Shown: in pieces, positions 20,179 through 32,085 of the stretch
How positions within the stretch are numbered: position 1 is the stretch's first letter
Layout of the letters: every line of letters begins with the position of its first letter
NCBI RefSeq assembly: GCF_000331515.1
Contig: NZ_AMZO01000007.1
Span: forward strand, 62,001 to 126,000
Reading direction: 5' to 3'
DNA length: 64,000 bases
Source of the DNA: Photobacterium marinum
Lineage (GTDB): Bacteria > Pseudomonadota > Gammaproteobacteria > Enterobacterales > Vibrionaceae
The notes under the pieces: generated by a model
What the model was told of the DNA's origin: nothing
The model's database searches: none
What the model saw: the letters and a program-made list of their open reading frames with translations, nothing else
Made by a program: the position numbers and the translations under genes

Positions 20179-21948
20179 ATGAAGATATTCAAGCGTCAAC
20201 AATCTAAGAATCAGCGTCGCCAGAAAGCGCCACCGGTTTTTATCCCGTGGCGCTTTGGTGTTATTTGCGCTTGCGTTGCTCTGGCTATGCTCGCGTTAGT
20301 CGGGCGCGCCGCTTACATTCAGGTTCTGGAACCGGGCAAATTGATTCAGGAAGGGGACATGCGCTCTCTTCGGGTCAAAGCAATGCCTTCTGCCCGCGGT
20401 ATGATCTCTGATCGTAACGGTGAATCACTGGCGGTCAGTGTTCCGGTTCAGGCTGTTTGGGCCGATCCTGTACAGATTTTCAAAAACGGTGGCCTTGAAC
20501 AGCAAGACCGCTGGTATGCGCTGGCGGATGTGTTGGGGCTGGAGCGTCGCCAGTTGTTGTCCCGCATTGAAAAGAACAAACAGCGTCGTTTTATCTACCT
20601 GCAGCGCCAGGTGAGTCCTGCTATGGCGGCCTACGTCAGTAAACTAAAACTGCCGGGAGTTGGCCTTAAAGATGAGTCACGCCGTTTTTATCCCGCCGGT
20701 GAAGTCAGTGCCCACCTGGTTGGGGTGACAGGTATCGACAGCCATGGCCTTGAAGGGGTTGAACGGACCTATGATGGTTGGCTGACCGGAGAGCCGGGAC
20801 GCCGCACCGTACGTAAAGACCGCTATGGCCGGGTTGTTGAGAATATCTCCCTTAAGCAAAGAGAGCCGGGTAAGCCGCTGACATTGAGTATCGACCAGCG
20901 CCTTCAGGCTGTTGCTTACCGCGCCGTTAAACAGGCGGTTGCTGATTACCGTGCAACGTCAGCCACCATTGTGATGGTGGATGTTCGTACCGGTGAAATT
21001 ATGGCAATGGTGAATGCTCCATCTTATAACCCGAATAATCGGGATCAGCTTCAGAGCTTCCGAATGCGTAACCGTGCCATTACTGATGCCATGGAGCCGG
21101 GCTCGACTATTAAACCGTTTGTGGTACTGGCGGCGATGGAAAATGGTGTCGCTGATGAGGATACCATTATCGATACTGGCAACGGCATTATGCAGGTTGG
21201 TGGTAGCCGGGTACGTGACGTATCTAAAGTCGGTAAAGCCAATCTGGCCAGGATCCTCCAGAAGTCCAGTAACATCGGGGTAAGTAAGCTGTCACTGGCG
21301 ATGCCGGTCGATGCGGTGCTGGGAATGTACAGCAGTGTCGGGTTGGGGGATGCCTCTGGGATCAACCTTATCGGTGAAGCACAGGGCTTTTTCCCGGATC
21401 GTCGTCGCTGGTCTGATTTTGAGCGTGCAACTTTGGCCTTTGGTTACGGTATTTCGGTGACGCCGATCCAGCTGGCCCGAGCTTATGCCACGTTAGGCGC
21501 GGTAGGTGTTAATCGCCCGCTGTCGATCCTGAAAACAGAACAAGTTGTACCGGGGCGTCAGGTCGCATCGGTTGAAAATACCCGCAAGCTGTTGAGCATG
21601 CTGGAAATGGTAACCGGCAAGGATGGCAGTGCCAAACGTGCAGCCGTGCCCGGATACCGCGTTGGTGCCAAAACGGGTACCGCAAAGAAAGCCGCTGCCG
21701 GTGGTTACAGTGATGAATATGTAGCGATGACAGCCGGTCTGGCTCCGATCAGTAACCCGCGTATTGCGATGGTGGTGGTCGTCAATGAGCCGCAGGGCGA
21801 TAAATATTATGGTGGTGCCATTGCAGCACCTATCTTCTCGGAAGTCATGGAAAGTGCACTTCAGATCCTGAATGTGCCGCCGGATGCCGGGACAAATGAA
21901 AAATTAAATATTGTACACAACAGAGGCAATACGCATGCCGGTACTTAA
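20179..21948 (+). CDS. ftsI: Peptidoglycan D,D-transpeptidase FtsI (PBP3)
   Basis: FtsI is the septum-specific transpeptidase that works with FtsW. The 589-residue protein has a membrane anchor (about 25-46), a pedestal domain and a penicillin-binding domain with all three active-site motifs: STIK (Ser309), SSN (363-365) and KTGT (498-501). The ATG at 20179 is preferred over a TTG one codon earlier because TAAGAG lies at the right distance. The end overlaps the murE start by 14 bases. Confidence 0.97.
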   Translation: MKIFKRQQSKNQRRQKAPPVFIPWRFGVICACVALAMLALVGRAAYIQVLEPGKLIQEGDMRSLRVKAMPSARGMISDRNGESLAVSVPVQAVWADPVQIFKNGGLEQQDRWYALADVLGLERRQLLSRIEKNKQRRFIYLQRQVSPAMAAYVSKLKLPGVGLKDESRRFYPAGEVSAHLVGVTGIDSHGLEGVERTYDGWLTGEPGRRTVRKDRYGRVVENISLKQREPGKPLTLSIDQRLQAVAYRAVKQAVADYRATSATIVMVDVRTGEIMAMVNAPSYNPNNRDQLQSFRMRNRAITDAMEPGSTIKPFVVLAAMENGVADEDTIIDTGNGIMQVGGSRVRDVSKVGKANLARILQKSSNIGVSKLSLAMPVDAVLGMYSSVGLGDASGINLIGEAQGFFPDRRRWSDFERATLAFGYGISVTPIQLARAYATLGAVGVNRPLSILKTEQVVPGRQVASVENTRKLLSMLEMVTGKDGSAKRAAVPGYRVGAKTGTAKKAAAGGYSDEYVAMTAGLAPISNPRIAMVVVVNEPQGDKYYGGAIAAPIFSEVMESALQILNVPPDAGTNEKLNIVHNRGNTHAGT

Positions 21949-23452
21949 TCAGAATAATCAACTGGGAACCTTGTTGTCTCCATGGATTGCAGCCGGGGCG
22001 TTGCCTGCCGGACTGGCCGAACTTGAACTGGCCGGTATGACATTAGACAGCCGCCAGGTTCGTAGCGGTGAAGTGTTTGTTGCTGTTAAAGGTCATGCGG
22101 TTGACGGACGCCGGTTTATTCCCGCAGCGATTGAATCTGGGGCCGCCGTAATACTGGCTGAGGCTGAGGGCGTTGCTGAACATGGTGAAGTAACCTGTCA
22201 GGATGGCATTGCAATCATTTATCTGCGTGATTTAGGGACGTTGCTATCGGCTGTGGCCCGCCGCTTTTATGGTATGCCGGATGAAAAGCTTAAGCTGGTT
22301 GCGGTAACCGGCACTAACGGTAAAACGACAATCAGCCAGTTGTTGGCACAGTGGGCACAGTTACTGGATTACCGCGCCGGAGTGATGGGCACTACTGGTA
22401 ATGGTTTATTGGAGCAGCTAAAGCCTGCAGTAAACACAACCGGCAGTGCGATTGAAATTGCTCAGGTGCTGTCGGAGCTGGTCAATGACGGTGCGGATTT
22501 TGCTGCCATGGAGGTCTCTTCCCATGGCTTGGTTCAGGGGCGGGTTAAGGCCCTGAATTTTGCTGCCAGTATTTTTACTAATTTAAGTCGTGATCACCTG
22601 GATTATCACGGTGATATGTCCGCTTATGCAGAAGCGAAAAAATTGCTGTTTACCGAACATCACGCTGGCATTGCCGTGATTAATGCTGATGATTCTGTCG
22701 GGCGTGACTGGCTGGTAACCTTGCCTCAGGCGGTAGCTGTTGCGAGTGATAAAGCCTCTCTGGCGAAGCATCAGGGTCCGGCTCTGTGGCTGGGAAAAGT
22801 GGCCTACAGCACACAAGGTGTCACAGTCGCGTTTGACTCGACTTGGGGATTCGGGCAGTTTACCGCGCCTTTGGTTGGTTCATTTAATGTCATGAATCTG
22901 ATGCTGGCACTGGCAACCTTGCTGGCAACGGGTCATCCGCTTGAGCGTCTGGTGGAAACCGCACCACAGCTTCAGGCGGTGATTGGCCGGATGGAGGTTT
23001 TTCAGAAAACTGACAAACCTATGATGGTTGTTGATTACGCTCATACACCAGATGCACTGGAAAAAGCGCTGCATGCCCTGCGTGTGCACTGCGACGGAAA
23101 ATTATGGTGTATTTTCGGCTGTGGTGGTGACCGTGATACAGGCAAGCGCCCGATGATGGCGGCAATTGCTGAAAACCTGGCCGATGAAGTGATCCTGACC
23201 GATGACAACCCGCGCAGTGAAGACCCGGCGCTGATTGTTACAGATATGCTGGCGGGCCTGAAGCAGCCCGCATTAGCCAAAGTGGTCCATGACCGCCGTG
23301 AGGCTTGTCAGTGGGCACTAACTCAAGCTGGCTCTGAAGATATTGTTCTGGTGGCCGGTAAAGGTCATGAGGATTACCAGATTCTGGCGGATCGCACGAT
23401 TCATTACTCAGATCGCGAGACAGTGCAGGCATTACTGGAGAATGACGCATGA
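21935..23452 (+). CDS. murE: UDP-MurNAc-tripeptide ligase MurE (meso-DAP adding)
   Basis: MurE adds meso-diaminopimelate to UDP-MurNAc-L-Ala-D-Glu. The 505-residue protein has the Mur-ligase ATP site GTNGKTT (126-132), and DNPR at about 424-427 is the motif tied to meso-DAP rather than lysine specificity. The start MPVLNQNNQLGTLL at 21935 follows GAGG and lies 14 bases inside ftsI; a TTG further upstream at 21911 is in frame but less likely. murF overlaps its end by four bases. Confidence 0.96.
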   Translation: MPVLNQNNQLGTLLSPWIAAGALPAGLAELELAGMTLDSRQVRSGEVFVAVKGHAVDGRRFIPAAIESGAAVILAEAEGVAEHGEVTCQDGIAIIYLRDLGTLLSAVARRFYGMPDEKLKLVAVTGTNGKTTISQLLAQWAQLLDYRAGVMGTTGNGLLEQLKPAVNTTGSAIEIAQVLSELVNDGADFAAMEVSSHGLVQGRVKALNFAASIFTNLSRDHLDYHGDMSAYAEAKKLLFTEHHAGIAVINADDSVGRDWLVTLPQAVAVASDKASLAKHQGPALWLGKVAYSTQGVTVAFDSTWGFGQFTAPLVGSFNVMNLMLALATLLATGHPLERLVETAPQLQAVIGRMEVFQKTDKPMMVVDYAHTPDALEKALHALRVHCDGKLWCIFGCGGDRDTGKRPMMAAIAENLADEVILTDDNPRSEDPALIVTDMLAGLKQPALAKVVHDRREACQWALTQAGSEDIVLVAGKGHEDYQILADRTIHYSDRETVQALLENDA

Positions 23453-24840
23453 TTGAAGTTCAGCTTTCGCAACTGGCAAAAGTTTTAGGTGCCGAGTTGA
23501 TCGGTGATGACAGAACGATTGCCGATGTCTCGACGGACACCCGTAAAATTGCTGATAAAACGTTATTTATCGCGCTTAAAGGTGAGCGTTTTGATGCCCA
23601 TGACTTCTGCCAGACAGCAATGGACAATGGCGCTGACGCGCTGCTGGTAAGCAGGCACTTACCTGTTGCGTTGCCTCAGCTGGTGGTCGCGGATACCCGT
23701 TTGGCATTAGGTCAGCTGGGGGCCTGGGTGAAGCTGCAAATGGAACAGCAATGTGGCCTGAAAACCCTGGCGCTGACCGGCAGTTGTGGCAAAACTACGG
23801 TTAAGGAAATGGCCGCGGCTATCCTGGCTCGCAAAGGAAAAGTGTTGGCGACGGCAGGCAACTTCAACAATGATATCGGCGTTCCTTTGACTCTGCTGCG
23901 CCTGACTCCTGAGCATGAATTTGCGGTGATTGAGCTGGGAGCTAACCATCAGCATGAAATTTCCTACACCACGAATCTGGTGAAGCCTCAGGTTGCCTTA
24001 ATTAACAACCTGGCAGCAGCACACCTTGAAGGTTTTGGTTCACTTAAAGGGGTTGCCAAGGCAAAAGGCGAAATCTTTGAAGGCCTTACACCGCTTGCTT
24101 CTGCTGATATCAGCCAGGCGACGGCGGTGATTAATCTGGACTCTAACGATCAGGCGCTTTGGCAACCATTGCTGGCTGAGCATAAGGTTGTGACGTTTTC
24201 AGCGACTCAGGCTGCGGCCGACTTCTCAGCTAGTGACATTATTATTAACAGTCAGGGGCGCGCTTGTTTTACAATGCACACCCCTTGCGGTGATGTATCT
24301 GTCGCACTGACTATGCCTGGCGTTCATAATGTGGCAAATGCCCTGGCGGCGGCGGCATTGGCTATTGCGCAGGGCGCGACACTTGAGCAGGTTAAAACCG
24401 GCCTAGAGCTGGTTGAAAATGTTAAAGGCCGGGTAGAGGTTACCCAACCTCGCGAAGGCTTGCGCCTGATTGATGATACATACAATGCTAGTGTGGCATC
24501 GGTAAAGGCGGCGATTGATTTGCTGGCGACTTTCTCCGGTCAGCGCTGGTTTGTGCTGGGTGATATGGCTGAGCTGGGAGAGGACAGCGCGGCTTTGCAC
24601 CGTGAAGTTGCCGAGTACGCCATGGGTAAATCACTGGATCGTGTACTGACTTACGGTAAAGCCAGTGCAGTGGTCAGTGAGTTGAACCACGGCCTACATT
24701 TTGATGATAAGTCAGCGTTAATCCAACAACTGACTGAACAACTTAATTCACAAAAAACAGAAGTTACAGTGCTGGCAAAAGGGGCTCGCAGCTCCCGGAT
24801 GGAAGACGTCATTGTCGCACTGCAGGAAAACACACAATGA
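23449..24840 (+). CDS. murF: UDP-MurNAc-tripeptide-D-Ala-D-Ala ligase MurF
   Basis: MurF attaches D-Ala-D-Ala to make the UDP-MurNAc-pentapeptide. The 463-residue protein has the ATP loop GSCGKTT (111-117; the Cys is where E. coli has Ser), the FNNDIGVP segment and the Mur-ligase C-terminal domain. ATGA overlaps join it to murE before and mraY after, giving tightly coupled translation. Confidence 0.96.
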   Translation: MIEVQLSQLAKVLGAELIGDDRTIADVSTDTRKIADKTLFIALKGERFDAHDFCQTAMDNGADALLVSRHLPVALPQLVVADTRLALGQLGAWVKLQMEQQCGLKTLALTGSCGKTTVKEMAAAILARKGKVLATAGNFNNDIGVPLTLLRLTPEHEFAVIELGANHQHEISYTTNLVKPQVALINNLAAAHLEGFGSLKGVAKAKGEIFEGLTPLASADISQATAVINLDSNDQALWQPLLAEHKVVTFSATQAAADFSASDIIINSQGRACFTMHTPCGDVSVALTMPGVHNVANALAAAALAIAQGATLEQVKTGLELVENVKGRVEVTQPREGLRLIDDTYNASVASVKAAIDLLATFSGQRWFVLGDMAELGEDSAALHREVAEYAMGKSLDRVLTYGKASAVVSELNHGLHFDDKSALIQQLTEQLNSQKTEVTVLAKGARSSRMEDVIVALQENTQ

Positions 24841-25919
24841 TTTATTGGTTAGCTGACGTATTACAGTCTACGTTTCCCTTTTTCCGCTTGTTTGAGTACC
24901 TGACGTTCCGCGCGATCATCAGTATCCTGACAGCATTGCTGCTCTCTTTGTGGATGGGACCGCGCTTGATCGCACGCCTGCAAATGTTGCAGATTGGCCA
25001 GGTTGTCCGTAACGAAGGTCCAGAGTCTCACTTCAGTAAGCGTGGTACCCCGACAATGGGCGGGCTTATGATCCTGGCTGCCATATCAATCACGGTTCTG
25101 CTTTGGTGTGATCTGTCCAACCCGTACGTTTGGGCGGTACTGACAGTCATGCTTGGTTATGGTGCAGTCGGTTTTGTCGATGATTACCGTAAAGTAGTGC
25201 GTAAAAATACTGATGGCCTGATCGCGCGCTGGAAATATTTCTGGCAGTCAGTGATTGCATTCGGTGTGGCGTTTGCCTTGTATGTGCATGGGCAGGATAC
25301 CGCAGCGACTCAGCTGGTTGTGCCGTTCTTTAAAGATGTGATGCCGCAGCTTGGTCTGTTCTACATCATTCTGACTTATTTTGTCATCGTCGGTACCAGT
25401 AATGCCGTTAACCTGACAGACGGCCTGGACGGTCTGGCAATTATGCCAACTGTGATGGTTGCTGCCGGTATGGCATTTATTGCCTGGGCGACAGGTAACG
25501 TTAACTTCGCGAACTACCTGCATATTCCGTATCTGAAAGATGCCAGTGAACTGGTTATCGTCTGTACCGCGATTGTCGGTGCGGGCCTTGGCTTTTTGTG
25601 GTTCAACACTTATCCAGCACAGGTCTTTATGGGCGATGTAGGTTCGTTGGCACTTGGCGGTGCGCTGGGTACCATTGCTGTGCTGGTTCGTCAGGAACTG
25701 CTGCTGGTTGTGATGGGTGGTGTATTCGTAATGGAAACTGTATCTGTGATCCTGCAGGTGGGCTCTTACAAGCTGCGTGGTCAGCGTATTTTCCGTATGG
25801 CACCTATCCATCACCACTACGAGCTAAAAGGCTGGCCGGAGCCGCGCGTAATTGTCCGTTTCTGGATCATTACTCTTATGTTGGTTCTGATTGCCCTGGC
25901 AACACTGAAGGTACGTTAA
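24837..25919 (+). CDS. mraY: Phospho-N-acetylmuramoyl-pentapeptide transferase MraY
   Basis: MraY is the integral inner-membrane enzyme that makes lipid I from UDP-MurNAc-pentapeptide and undecaprenyl phosphate. The 360-residue protein has about ten membrane helices and conserved active-site segments: [19 protein letters not shown], and the loop [13 protein letters not shown]. It overlaps murF by four bases; murD begins directly after its stop. Confidence 0.97.
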   Translation: MIYWLADVLQSTFPFFRLFEYLTFRAIISILTALLLSLWMGPRLIARLQMLQIGQVVRNEGPESHFSKRGTPTMGGLMILAAISITVLLWCDLSNPYVWAVLTVMLGYGAVGFVDDYRKVVRKNTDGLIARWKYFWQSVIAFGVAFALYVHGQDTAATQLVVPFFKDVMPQLGLFYIILTYFVIVGTSNAVNLTDGLDGLAIMPTVMVAAGMAFIAWATGNVNFANYLHIPYLKDASELVIVCTAIVGAGLGFLWFNTYPAQVFMGDVGSLALGGALGTIAVLVRQELLLVVMGGVFVMETVSVILQVGSYKLRGQRIFRMAPIHHHYELKGWPEPRVIVRFWIITLMLVLIALATLKVR

Positions 25920-27257
25920 ATGAAAGGCTTGGATGGTGTGAAAAACGTTGTTGTAATCGGTCTGGGAATGACAGGCCTGTCGGTGGTGAAGCATTTGCTG
26001 TGTTTGCCACAGCCACTGGATATTAAAGTGATCGACACCCGCAGCACGCCACCAGGCCAGGATCAATTGCCGGAATCGGTAGCGCTTTGCAGCGGTCAGT
26101 GGAATATGGACTGGTTGCTGGCTGCCGATATGATTGTCGCCAGCCCAGGTATTGCGCTGGCAACACCTGAACTCGTGCAGGCAGCCGAAGCTGGCATTGA
26201 AATTGTTGGCGATATCGAGCTGTTTGCCCGTGCCGTAACCAAGCCTGTGGTGGCGATTACTGGCTCTAACGGTAAAAGCACCGTCACCAGCTTAGTTGGC
26301 GAAATGGCCAAAGAAGCCGGTATCAATGTCGGTGTTGGCGGTAATATTGGTTTTGCCGCCCTGGATATGCTGGCTCAGGATCACGACCTTTACGTACTTG
26401 AGCTGTCGAGCTTTCAGCTGGAAACAACATCATCCCTGAAACTCAAAGCGGCGGTATACCTGAACCTTTCTGAAGATCACATGGATCGTTATAACGGTCT
26501 GGAAGATTACAGTCAGGCCAAGATGCGTATTTTCTGCCATGCAGAACTGGCGGTATTTAATCGCGATGATTTGGCAACACGCCCGGTTGATTTTTATGGT
26601 GCTATGACCAGCTTCGGTTTTGATTCTGAAGCTTACGGTTTGATTACGGTAAATGACGAAGAGTATCTTGCCGTTGACCAGCAGCCGGTAATGGCGACAA
26701 GCCAGATCGCTCTGGTTGGCCGTCATAATGTCGCCAACAGCCTGGCGGCTTTAGCTTTGGCTGATGCTGCTGGTATCGGTCATGATGCCGCATGTCGGGC
26801 TCTTCAGCGTTATAATGGCTTGGCACACCGCTGTCAGTTGGTGGCAAATTATCAGGATGTGCGGTGGGTGAATGATTCCAAGGCGACCAACCTTGCCAGT
26901 ACCCTGGCTGCCCTGAAAGGACTGAACCTATCAGGTAAGCTGCACCTTTTAGTTGGTGGTGACGGAAAAGGCGCTGATTTTTCTGAACTAAAGCTAGTAT
27001 TGGCTAATCTTAACGTACAGCTTTACTGTTATGGCCGGGATGGCCATCATTTCGCTTCGCTTGTTGAAGCACCGTTATCGGTAGAAACCATGGAGCAGGC
27101 AATGCAAATAGCGGCAGATACAGCACAGGCCGGAGACATGGTATTGCTCTCACCGGCTTGCGCCAGTTTTGATCAGTACCCCAACTTTATGGCACGGGGC
27201 GATGCTTTTGTCGCGCTGGCTAACGAACTGCAGTATAAAGTCGCCGGAGCAAATTAA
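25920..27257 (+). CDS. murD: UDP-MurNAc-L-Ala-D-Glu ligase MurD
   Basis: MurD adds D-glutamate to UDP-MurNAc-L-Ala. The 445-residue protein shows an N-terminal nucleotide-binding [11 protein letters not shown] loop GSNGKST (115-121), central HRCQ motif (GLAHRCQLV) and VNDSKATN. The start abuts the mraY stop and the last base overlaps ftsW. Confidence 0.96.
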   Translation: MKGLDGVKNVVVIGLGMTGLSVVKHLLCLPQPLDIKVIDTRSTPPGQDQLPESVALCSGQWNMDWLLAADMIVASPGIALATPELVQAAEAGIEIVGDIELFARAVTKPVVAITGSNGKSTVTSLVGEMAKEAGINVGVGGNIGFAALDMLAQDHDLYVLELSSFQLETTSSLKLKAAVYLNLSEDHMDRYNGLEDYSQAKMRIFCHAELAVFNRDDLATRPVDFYGAMTSFGFDSEAYGLITVNDEEYLAVDQQPVMATSQIALVGRHNVANSLAALALADAAGIGHDAACRALQRYNGLAHRCQLVANYQDVRWVNDSKATNLASTLAALKGLNLSGKLHLLVGGDGKGADFSELKLVLANLNVQLYCYGRDGHHFASLVEAPLSVETMEQAMQIAADTAQAGDMVLLSPACASFDQYPNFMARGDAFVALANELQYKVAGAN

Positions 27258-28468
27258 TGCTGGAGCAGATCAAGGAGAATTGGTCTGCGGTCAGTGACTG
27301 GTTCACCCGTCCTGCAGCCCCATGCATGTATGATCGCCAGCTGGTTTGGATTGCGCTGGCATTAATGGTTACCGGACTGGTGATGGTGACATCGGCTTCA
27401 GTGCCGGTAGCAACCCGTCTTACGGATATGCCGTTTTATTTTGCCCTGCGCCACGGCGTATTTCTCCTTTGTTCGTTGGTTATTGCCAGTGTGATGGTAC
27501 AGATCCCGCTGGCCCGCTGGCGTCAACTCAGTGTGCCTATGTTGCTAGTGTCCATTGTCTTGTTGATAGCTGTATTGGCGGTGGGGCGTTCTGTTAACGG
27601 TGCATCACGCTGGATCCCGCTGGGGATTTTTAACCTCCAGCCGGCAGAGGTTGCCAAGCTGTCGTTGTTTATCTTCCTGGCCGGTTATCTGGTTCGCCAG
27701 TATGATCAGGTGCGTGATAGTTTCTATGGCTTCATCAAGCCTCTGATTGTGCTTGGTATTCTCGCTTTCTTGCTGTTACAGCAGCCGGACTTGGGGTCGT
27801 TCGTAGTGATGTTTGTCACCACTGTTGGGATGCTGTTTATCGCCGGAGCCAGGTTGTGGCAGTTTCTTGCGATGTTGGCAATGGCGGTAATGGGAATTAT
27901 CCTGCTGATCGTTTTCGAACCCTACCGTATGCGGCGAGTGACCTCATTTATGGATCCCTGGGAAGACCCGTTCGGTAGTGGCTATCAGTTGACTCAGTCA
28001 CTGATGGCGTTCGGTCGGGGTGATTGGTTAGGTCAGGGGCTCGGTAACTCAATTCAAAAGCTGGAATACCTGCCTGAAGCACATACCGACTTTGTATTTG
28101 CGGTATTGGCGGAGGAAGTAGGGCTGTTAGGTGTTACGATTGTTATTATGCTATTGTTTGCACTTGTTTTTAAGGCCCTGTTTATTGGACGACGCTGTCT
28201 GCAGACCGGCCAGCTGTTTGGCGGTTTTCTGGCTTTCGGCTTTGGTTTCTGGTTTGCCTTCCAGACATTGGTCAATGTTGGGGCGGCGGCCGGGTTGGTG
28301 CCGACGAAAGGCCTTACTTTGCCACTGATCAGTTACGGTGGCTCCAGTTTATTTATTATGGCGACGGCGGTTGCCATTTTGATTCGAATCGATCATGAAC
28401 AGCGATTAGCTGCCAGATATGGTCCTGCGGAAGATTTAGAAGAAAACGAAGAAAATGAAGAAGAATAA
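27257..28468 (+). CDS. ftsW: Septal peptidoglycan glycosyltransferase FtsW (SEDS)
   Basis: FtsW is the SEDS-family polymerase that makes septal glycan strands together with FtsI. The 403-residue protein has about ten membrane helices and the SEDS signatures [35 protein letters not shown] and [15 protein letters not shown]. It has an acidic C-terminal tail. A 14-base overlap with murG and a one-base overlap with murD put it inside the tightly packed part of the cluster. Confidence 0.96.
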   Translation: MLEQIKENWSAVSDWFTRPAAPCMYDRQLVWIALALMVTGLVMVTSASVPVATRLTDMPFYFALRHGVFLLCSLVIASVMVQIPLARWRQLSVPMLLVSIVLLIAVLAVGRSVNGASRWIPLGIFNLQPAEVAKLSLFIFLAGYLVRQYDQVRDSFYGFIKPLIVLGILAFLLLQQPDLGSFVVMFVTTVGMLFIAGARLWQFLAMLAMAVMGIILLIVFEPYRMRRVTSFMDPWEDPFGSGYQLTQSLMAFGRGDWLGQGLGNSIQKLEYLPEAHTDFVFAVLAEEVGLLGVTIVIMLLFALVFKALFIGRRCLQTGQLFGGFLAFGFGFWFAFQTLVNVGAAAGLVPTKGLTLPLISYGGSSLFIMATAVAILIRIDHEQRLAARYGPAEDLEENEENEEE

Positions 28469-29519
28469 ACGTTTACTGGTGATGGCCGGCGGTACCGGCG
28501 GTCATGTTTTTCCCGGGCTTGCTGTGGCCAAGAAACTTCAGGAAGAAGGATGGGAAATCCGCTGGCTCGGCACGGCTGACCGGATGGAGGCCAATCTGGT
28601 TCCTAAGCATGGTATCGAAATAGATTTTATCAAAGTGAAAGGCTTGCGTGGCCAAGGCGTTGCACGCCTGCTGGCAGCACCGTTCAAGATTATCGGTGCA
28701 ATTATGCAGGCCCGGAAATATATCAAAGCCTGGCAGCCGGATGTGGTGTTAGGTATGGGTGGTTATGTTAGCGGACCGGGCGGCGTAGCAGCCTGGTTAT
28801 CCGGTGTGCCGGTTGTCTTGCACGAGCAAAATGCAGTTGCCGGTTTGACGAACCAATGGTTGTCACGAATTGCAGCCAAAGTTCTGCAGGCATTCCCTGG
28901 GGCATTCCCAGGCCGTGAGGTTGTTGGCAATCCGGTACGTCGCGATGTTACTGTACTGCCTCTTCCTAATGAGCGCTTTGCTGATCGTCAGGGGCCGGTT
29001 CGTATTCTGGTGATGGGCGGCAGCCAAGGTGCGCGTATCCTCAATCAGACCATGCCAGAAGTCGCCGCTTTACTTGGCGAACACGTTACTATCTGGCATC
29101 AGGCCGGTAAAGGCAGCCAGAAGGAAACCGAGCAGACTTATGCGGCGAAAACCGATGCTCCGCATAAGGTGACAGAGTTTATTGATGATGTTGCCAAGGC
29201 GTATAACTGGGCTGACATTGTGGTATGTCGCTCCGGTGCACTGACAGTGTCAGAATTGTCTGCGGTTGGTGTTGGCGCCATTTTTATTCCTTTTATGCAC
29301 AAAGATCGCCAGCAGGCCCTGAACGCAGACCATTTGGTCCAGTGTGGTGCTGCAAGGATGATTGAGCAGCCGGATCTGACCGTTCAAGGTTTGGCCGATG
29401 AATTAAAACAATTAGACCGTGATGCGCTTGTACAGATGGCAACGGCAGCACGCGATGCAGCGATCCTTGATGCTGACGTCCGGGTGGCCGATGTCATTAA
29501 GTCGCTGGTAAACAAATAA
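28455..29519 (+). CDS. murG: UDP-GlcNAc:lipid I N-acetylglucosaminyltransferase MurG
   Basis: MurG is the peripheral membrane GT-B enzyme that converts lipid I to lipid II. The 354-residue protein has the glycine-rich loops [10 protein letters not shown] and [11 protein letters not shown], the C-terminal [10 protein letters not shown], and the UDP-GlcNAc binding segment [13 protein letters not shown]. The ATG at 28455 lies in the end of ftsW. Confidence 0.97.
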   Translation: MKKNKRLLVMAGGTGGHVFPGLAVAKKLQEEGWEIRWLGTADRMEANLVPKHGIEIDFIKVKGLRGQGVARLLAAPFKIIGAIMQARKYIKAWQPDVVLGMGGYVSGPGGVAAWLSGVPVVLHEQNAVAGLTNQWLSRIAAKVLQAFPGAFPGREVVGNPVRRDVTVLPLPNERFADRQGPVRILVMGGSQGARILNQTMPEVAALLGEHVTIWHQAGKGSQKETEQTYAAKTDAPHKVTEFIDDVAKAYNWADIVVCRSGALTVSELSAVGVGAIFIPFMHKDRQQALNADHLVQCGAARMIEQPDLTVQGLADELKQLDRDALVQMATAARDAAILDADVRVADVIKSLVNK

Positions 29520-29533
29520 GACGAGACAGAGTG

Positions 29534-30994
29534 ATGAGTAAACTGGATAACCAGCAGCTAGCCAAAATTCGAACCATGGTGCCAGAGATGCGCCGAGTTG
29601 AGCGTATTCACTTTGTTGGGATCGGCGGTGCCGGAATGAGTGGTATCGCAGAAGTACTGATTAATGAAGGCTACCGCATCAGTGGTTCAGATCTGGCACC
29701 GAATGCGGTGACAGAGCGTCTGACGGCAAAAGGAGCGGACATTTTCTTTGGCCATGCCGAGGATAATGTTCGTGGTGCCAGTGTGGTTGTCGTGTCGACA
29801 GCAATTGCCGCTGAAAACCCGGAACTACTGGCTGCACGCGAGCTTCGGATCCCGGTTGTCCGTCGGGCAGAAATGCTGGCTGAACTAATGCGCTACCGCC
29901 ACGGTATTGCTATTGCCGGCACCCACGGAAAGACAACCACTACTGCGCTGGTTACCCAGATTTATTCTGAGGCAGATCTGGATCCGACATTTGTTAACGG
30001 TGGGCTGGTTAAAAGTGCCGGTACCAATGCGCGCCTTGGTTCAAGCCGTTACCTGATTGCGGAAGCGGATGAAAGCGATGCTTCGTTCCTGCACCTGCAA
30101 CCTATGGTTTGTGTGGTGACCAACATTGAAGCCGACCATATGGAAACTTATGGTGGTGATTTTGAGGTACTTAAGCAGACTTTCATCGATTTCCTCCATA
30201 ATTTGCCGTTTTATGGTTTGGCGGTGATGTGTATTGATGATCCGGTGATCCGTGAGTTGTTGCCGCAAATTGGCCGTCAGGTGATTACCTATGGTTTCTC
30301 AGAAGATGCTGATGTACGTCTGGTTGATTATGACCAGCGCGGGCAGCAGGGATACTTCTCAATACTACGTAAAGGGAAACCTGCGCTGAAGGTGAAACTG
30401 AATATTCCTGGTCGCCATAACGCCCTAAATGCAACGGCTGCCGTTGCCGTGGCTACCGAAGAAGGCGTTGAGGATGAGGCGATTATCCGTGCTCTGGCTG
30501 AGTTCGAGGGTACAGGCCGTCGCTTTGATCACCTGGGTGAGTATGAGACTGGCAACGGTAAGGTAATGTTGGTTGATGATTATGGTCACCACCCGAGCGA
30601 AGTGGATGTGACAATTAAGGCGGCACGTGCCGGTTGGGAAGAAAAACGCTTGGTGATGGTGTTCCAGCCTCACCGCTACAGTCGCACCCGTGATCTGTAT
30701 GAAGACTTTGCGAATGTGCTTGAACAGGTTGATGTGCTGGTGATGCTTGATGTTTATCCGGCAGGTGAGAAGCCGATTGCCGGTGCTGATGGCCGCTCTC
30801 TTTGCCGCACTATTCGCGGACGCGGCAAGATCGATCCGATTTTTGTGCCGCACAGTGATGCTTTGCCGTCGGCACTGGCCAATATTATTCAGGAAGGCGA
30901 CTTGGTATTGACACAGGGAGCCGGTGATGTCGGTAAAATTGCTCGAAAATTGGCTGAAATGAAGCTGGATATCTCAGTAATGAGTGAAAACTAA
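29534..30994 (+). CDS. murC: UDP-MurNAc-L-alanine ligase MurC
   Basis: MurC adds L-alanine to UDP-MurNAc, the first peptide-stem step. The 486-residue protein shows the N-terminal [17 protein letters not shown] loop GTHGKTTT (129-136), and [13 protein letters not shown] at 29534 is preferred over the adjoining GTG at 29531. In enterobacteria ddlB follows; here the next gene is ftsQ after 265 non-coding bases. Confidence 0.97.
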   Translation: MSKLDNQQLAKIRTMVPEMRRVERIHFVGIGGAGMSGIAEVLINEGYRISGSDLAPNAVTERLTAKGADIFFGHAEDNVRGASVVVVSTAIAAENPELLAARELRIPVVRRAEMLAELMRYRHGIAIAGTHGKTTTTALVTQIYSEADLDPTFVNGGLVKSAGTNARLGSSRYLIAEADESDASFLHLQPMVCVVTNIEADHMETYGGDFEVLKQTFIDFLHNLPFYGLAVMCIDDPVIRELLPQIGRQVITYGFSEDADVRLVDYDQRGQQGYFSILRKGKPALKVKLNIPGRHNALNATAAVAVATEEGVEDEAIIRALAEFEGTGRRFDHLGEYETGNGKVMLVDDYGHHPSEVDVTIKAARAGWEEKRLVMVFQPHRYSRTRDLYEDFANVLEQVDVLVMLDVYPAGEKPIAGADGRSLCRTIRGRGKIDPIFVPHSDALPSALANIIQEGDLVLTQGAGDVGKIARKLAEMKLDISVMSEN

Positions 30995-31120
30995 GGCGAA
31001 ACCCTAAAAAGTTGCGTTAAAGGCATAAACTTTGCATGTTTTTCAGGCGGCAAAGTGTCCTGATCAGGAGCTATTATCTGATTTTGCTCGAAGGATATGT
31101 AAGGAAAAATCCAACAATAG

Positions 31121-31149
31121 TTGGAGTGCTGCGGGTTGGTCGGTATAAT
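31121..31149 (+). promoter_or_regulatory. Predicted promoter of ftsQ-ftsA-ftsZ in the murC-ftsQ gap
   Basis: TTGGAG (31121-31126), a 17-base spacer and a perfect TATAAT (31144-31149). The -35 overlaps a small palindrome CCAAC-AATA-GTTGG (31111-31124), a possible operator. It lies about 105 bases upstream of the ftsQ ATG. Confidence 0.65.
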
Positions 31150-31259
31150 CGATCAACTTTGTGTACTCCTGCCTGATAGTCCAAAGCGCCAAAATCTGTT
31201 CTAAATGGTTAATTTGAGAAGAGAAAGCAGCTGCTAAGGTAAGGTAAACGTACAAAAAT

Positions 31260-32015
31260 ATGGCTGATGCAGTCTTGAATAAAGAATCCCTGCCATTTTC
31301 AATGACAAAAGGTCAGTGGGGGGGATTGGCATTTTTCCTGTTCATTATCGGGTTTATTGTCTGGCTGTTCAGTGCGGCAATAAACTGGATGACAGATGCT
31401 AACCGCTTGCCGCTTTCTCAACTAGTGATTCAGGGAGAGTTGCATTATCTGAGTACGGAGGACGTCCGTCAGGCAATATTGCAACTGGATCACATGGGAA
31501 GTTTCATGACCCAGAATGTGAATGAAATTCAGCATGTTCTGGAAGACTTACCCTGGGTGGCAAGGGCATCAGTTAGAAAACAGTGGCCAGAAACAATCAA
31601 AGTGTTTCTGGTTGAGCATCAGCCGGCAGCGGTATGGAACCAGCGATACCTGGTAAATACTAACGGTGATGTGTTTCAGGCTCCGGCACAGCAGGTTAAC
31701 GGGCAAAATCTGGTTGAACTGACCGGGCCGGAAAACAGCAGCCGGGAAATGCTGGCTGCGCTGCAGGAGATGCAACCCAGATTACAGTTTGCCGGGTTTG
31801 ATATTGCTACATTGGCGTTTAATGAACGTCGGGCCTGGCGAATATGGTTAACAAACGGAGTTCGGCTTGAATTGGGCCGAGAAGCCAGGATGGAGCGTCT
31901 GGAACGGTTTATCCGGCTGTATCCGGAATTAGAACAGCAAGGAAAAGCCATTGAGTATGTAGACATGCGCTACGATACCGGGGCTGCTGTAGGGTGGAAA
32001 GTGATTCCTGAATAA
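31260..32015 (+). CDS. ftsQ: Cell division protein FtsQ
   Basis: FtsQ is a bitopic divisome protein that connects early and late division proteins through FtsB/FtsL. The 251-residue protein has a short cytoplasmic start, one membrane helix (about 20-45, GGLAFFLFIIGFIVWLF) and a POTRA domain (about 52-122, LSQLVIQGELHYLSTEDV) followed by the beta domain. The ribosome binding site is weak. Codons 20-22 run through a G7 tract (31318-31324). Confidence 0.95.
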   Translation: MADAVLNKESLPFSMTKGQWGGLAFFLFIIGFIVWLFSAAINWMTDANRLPLSQLVIQGELHYLSTEDVRQAILQLDHMGSFMTQNVNEIQHVLEDLPWVARASVRKQWPETIKVFLVEHQPAAVWNQRYLVNTNGDVFQAPAQQVNGQNLVELTGPENSSREMLAALQEMQPRLQFAGFDIATLAFNERRAWRIWLTNGVRLELGREARMERLERFIRLYPELEQQGKAIEYVDMRYDTGAAVGWKVIPE

Positions 32016-32085
32016 TACCGGGCTGAAGCTGATCCGGGCGACAGCCTGGCGGTAATGGCGGGTATAACGATAAGAGCGTGCGCTA

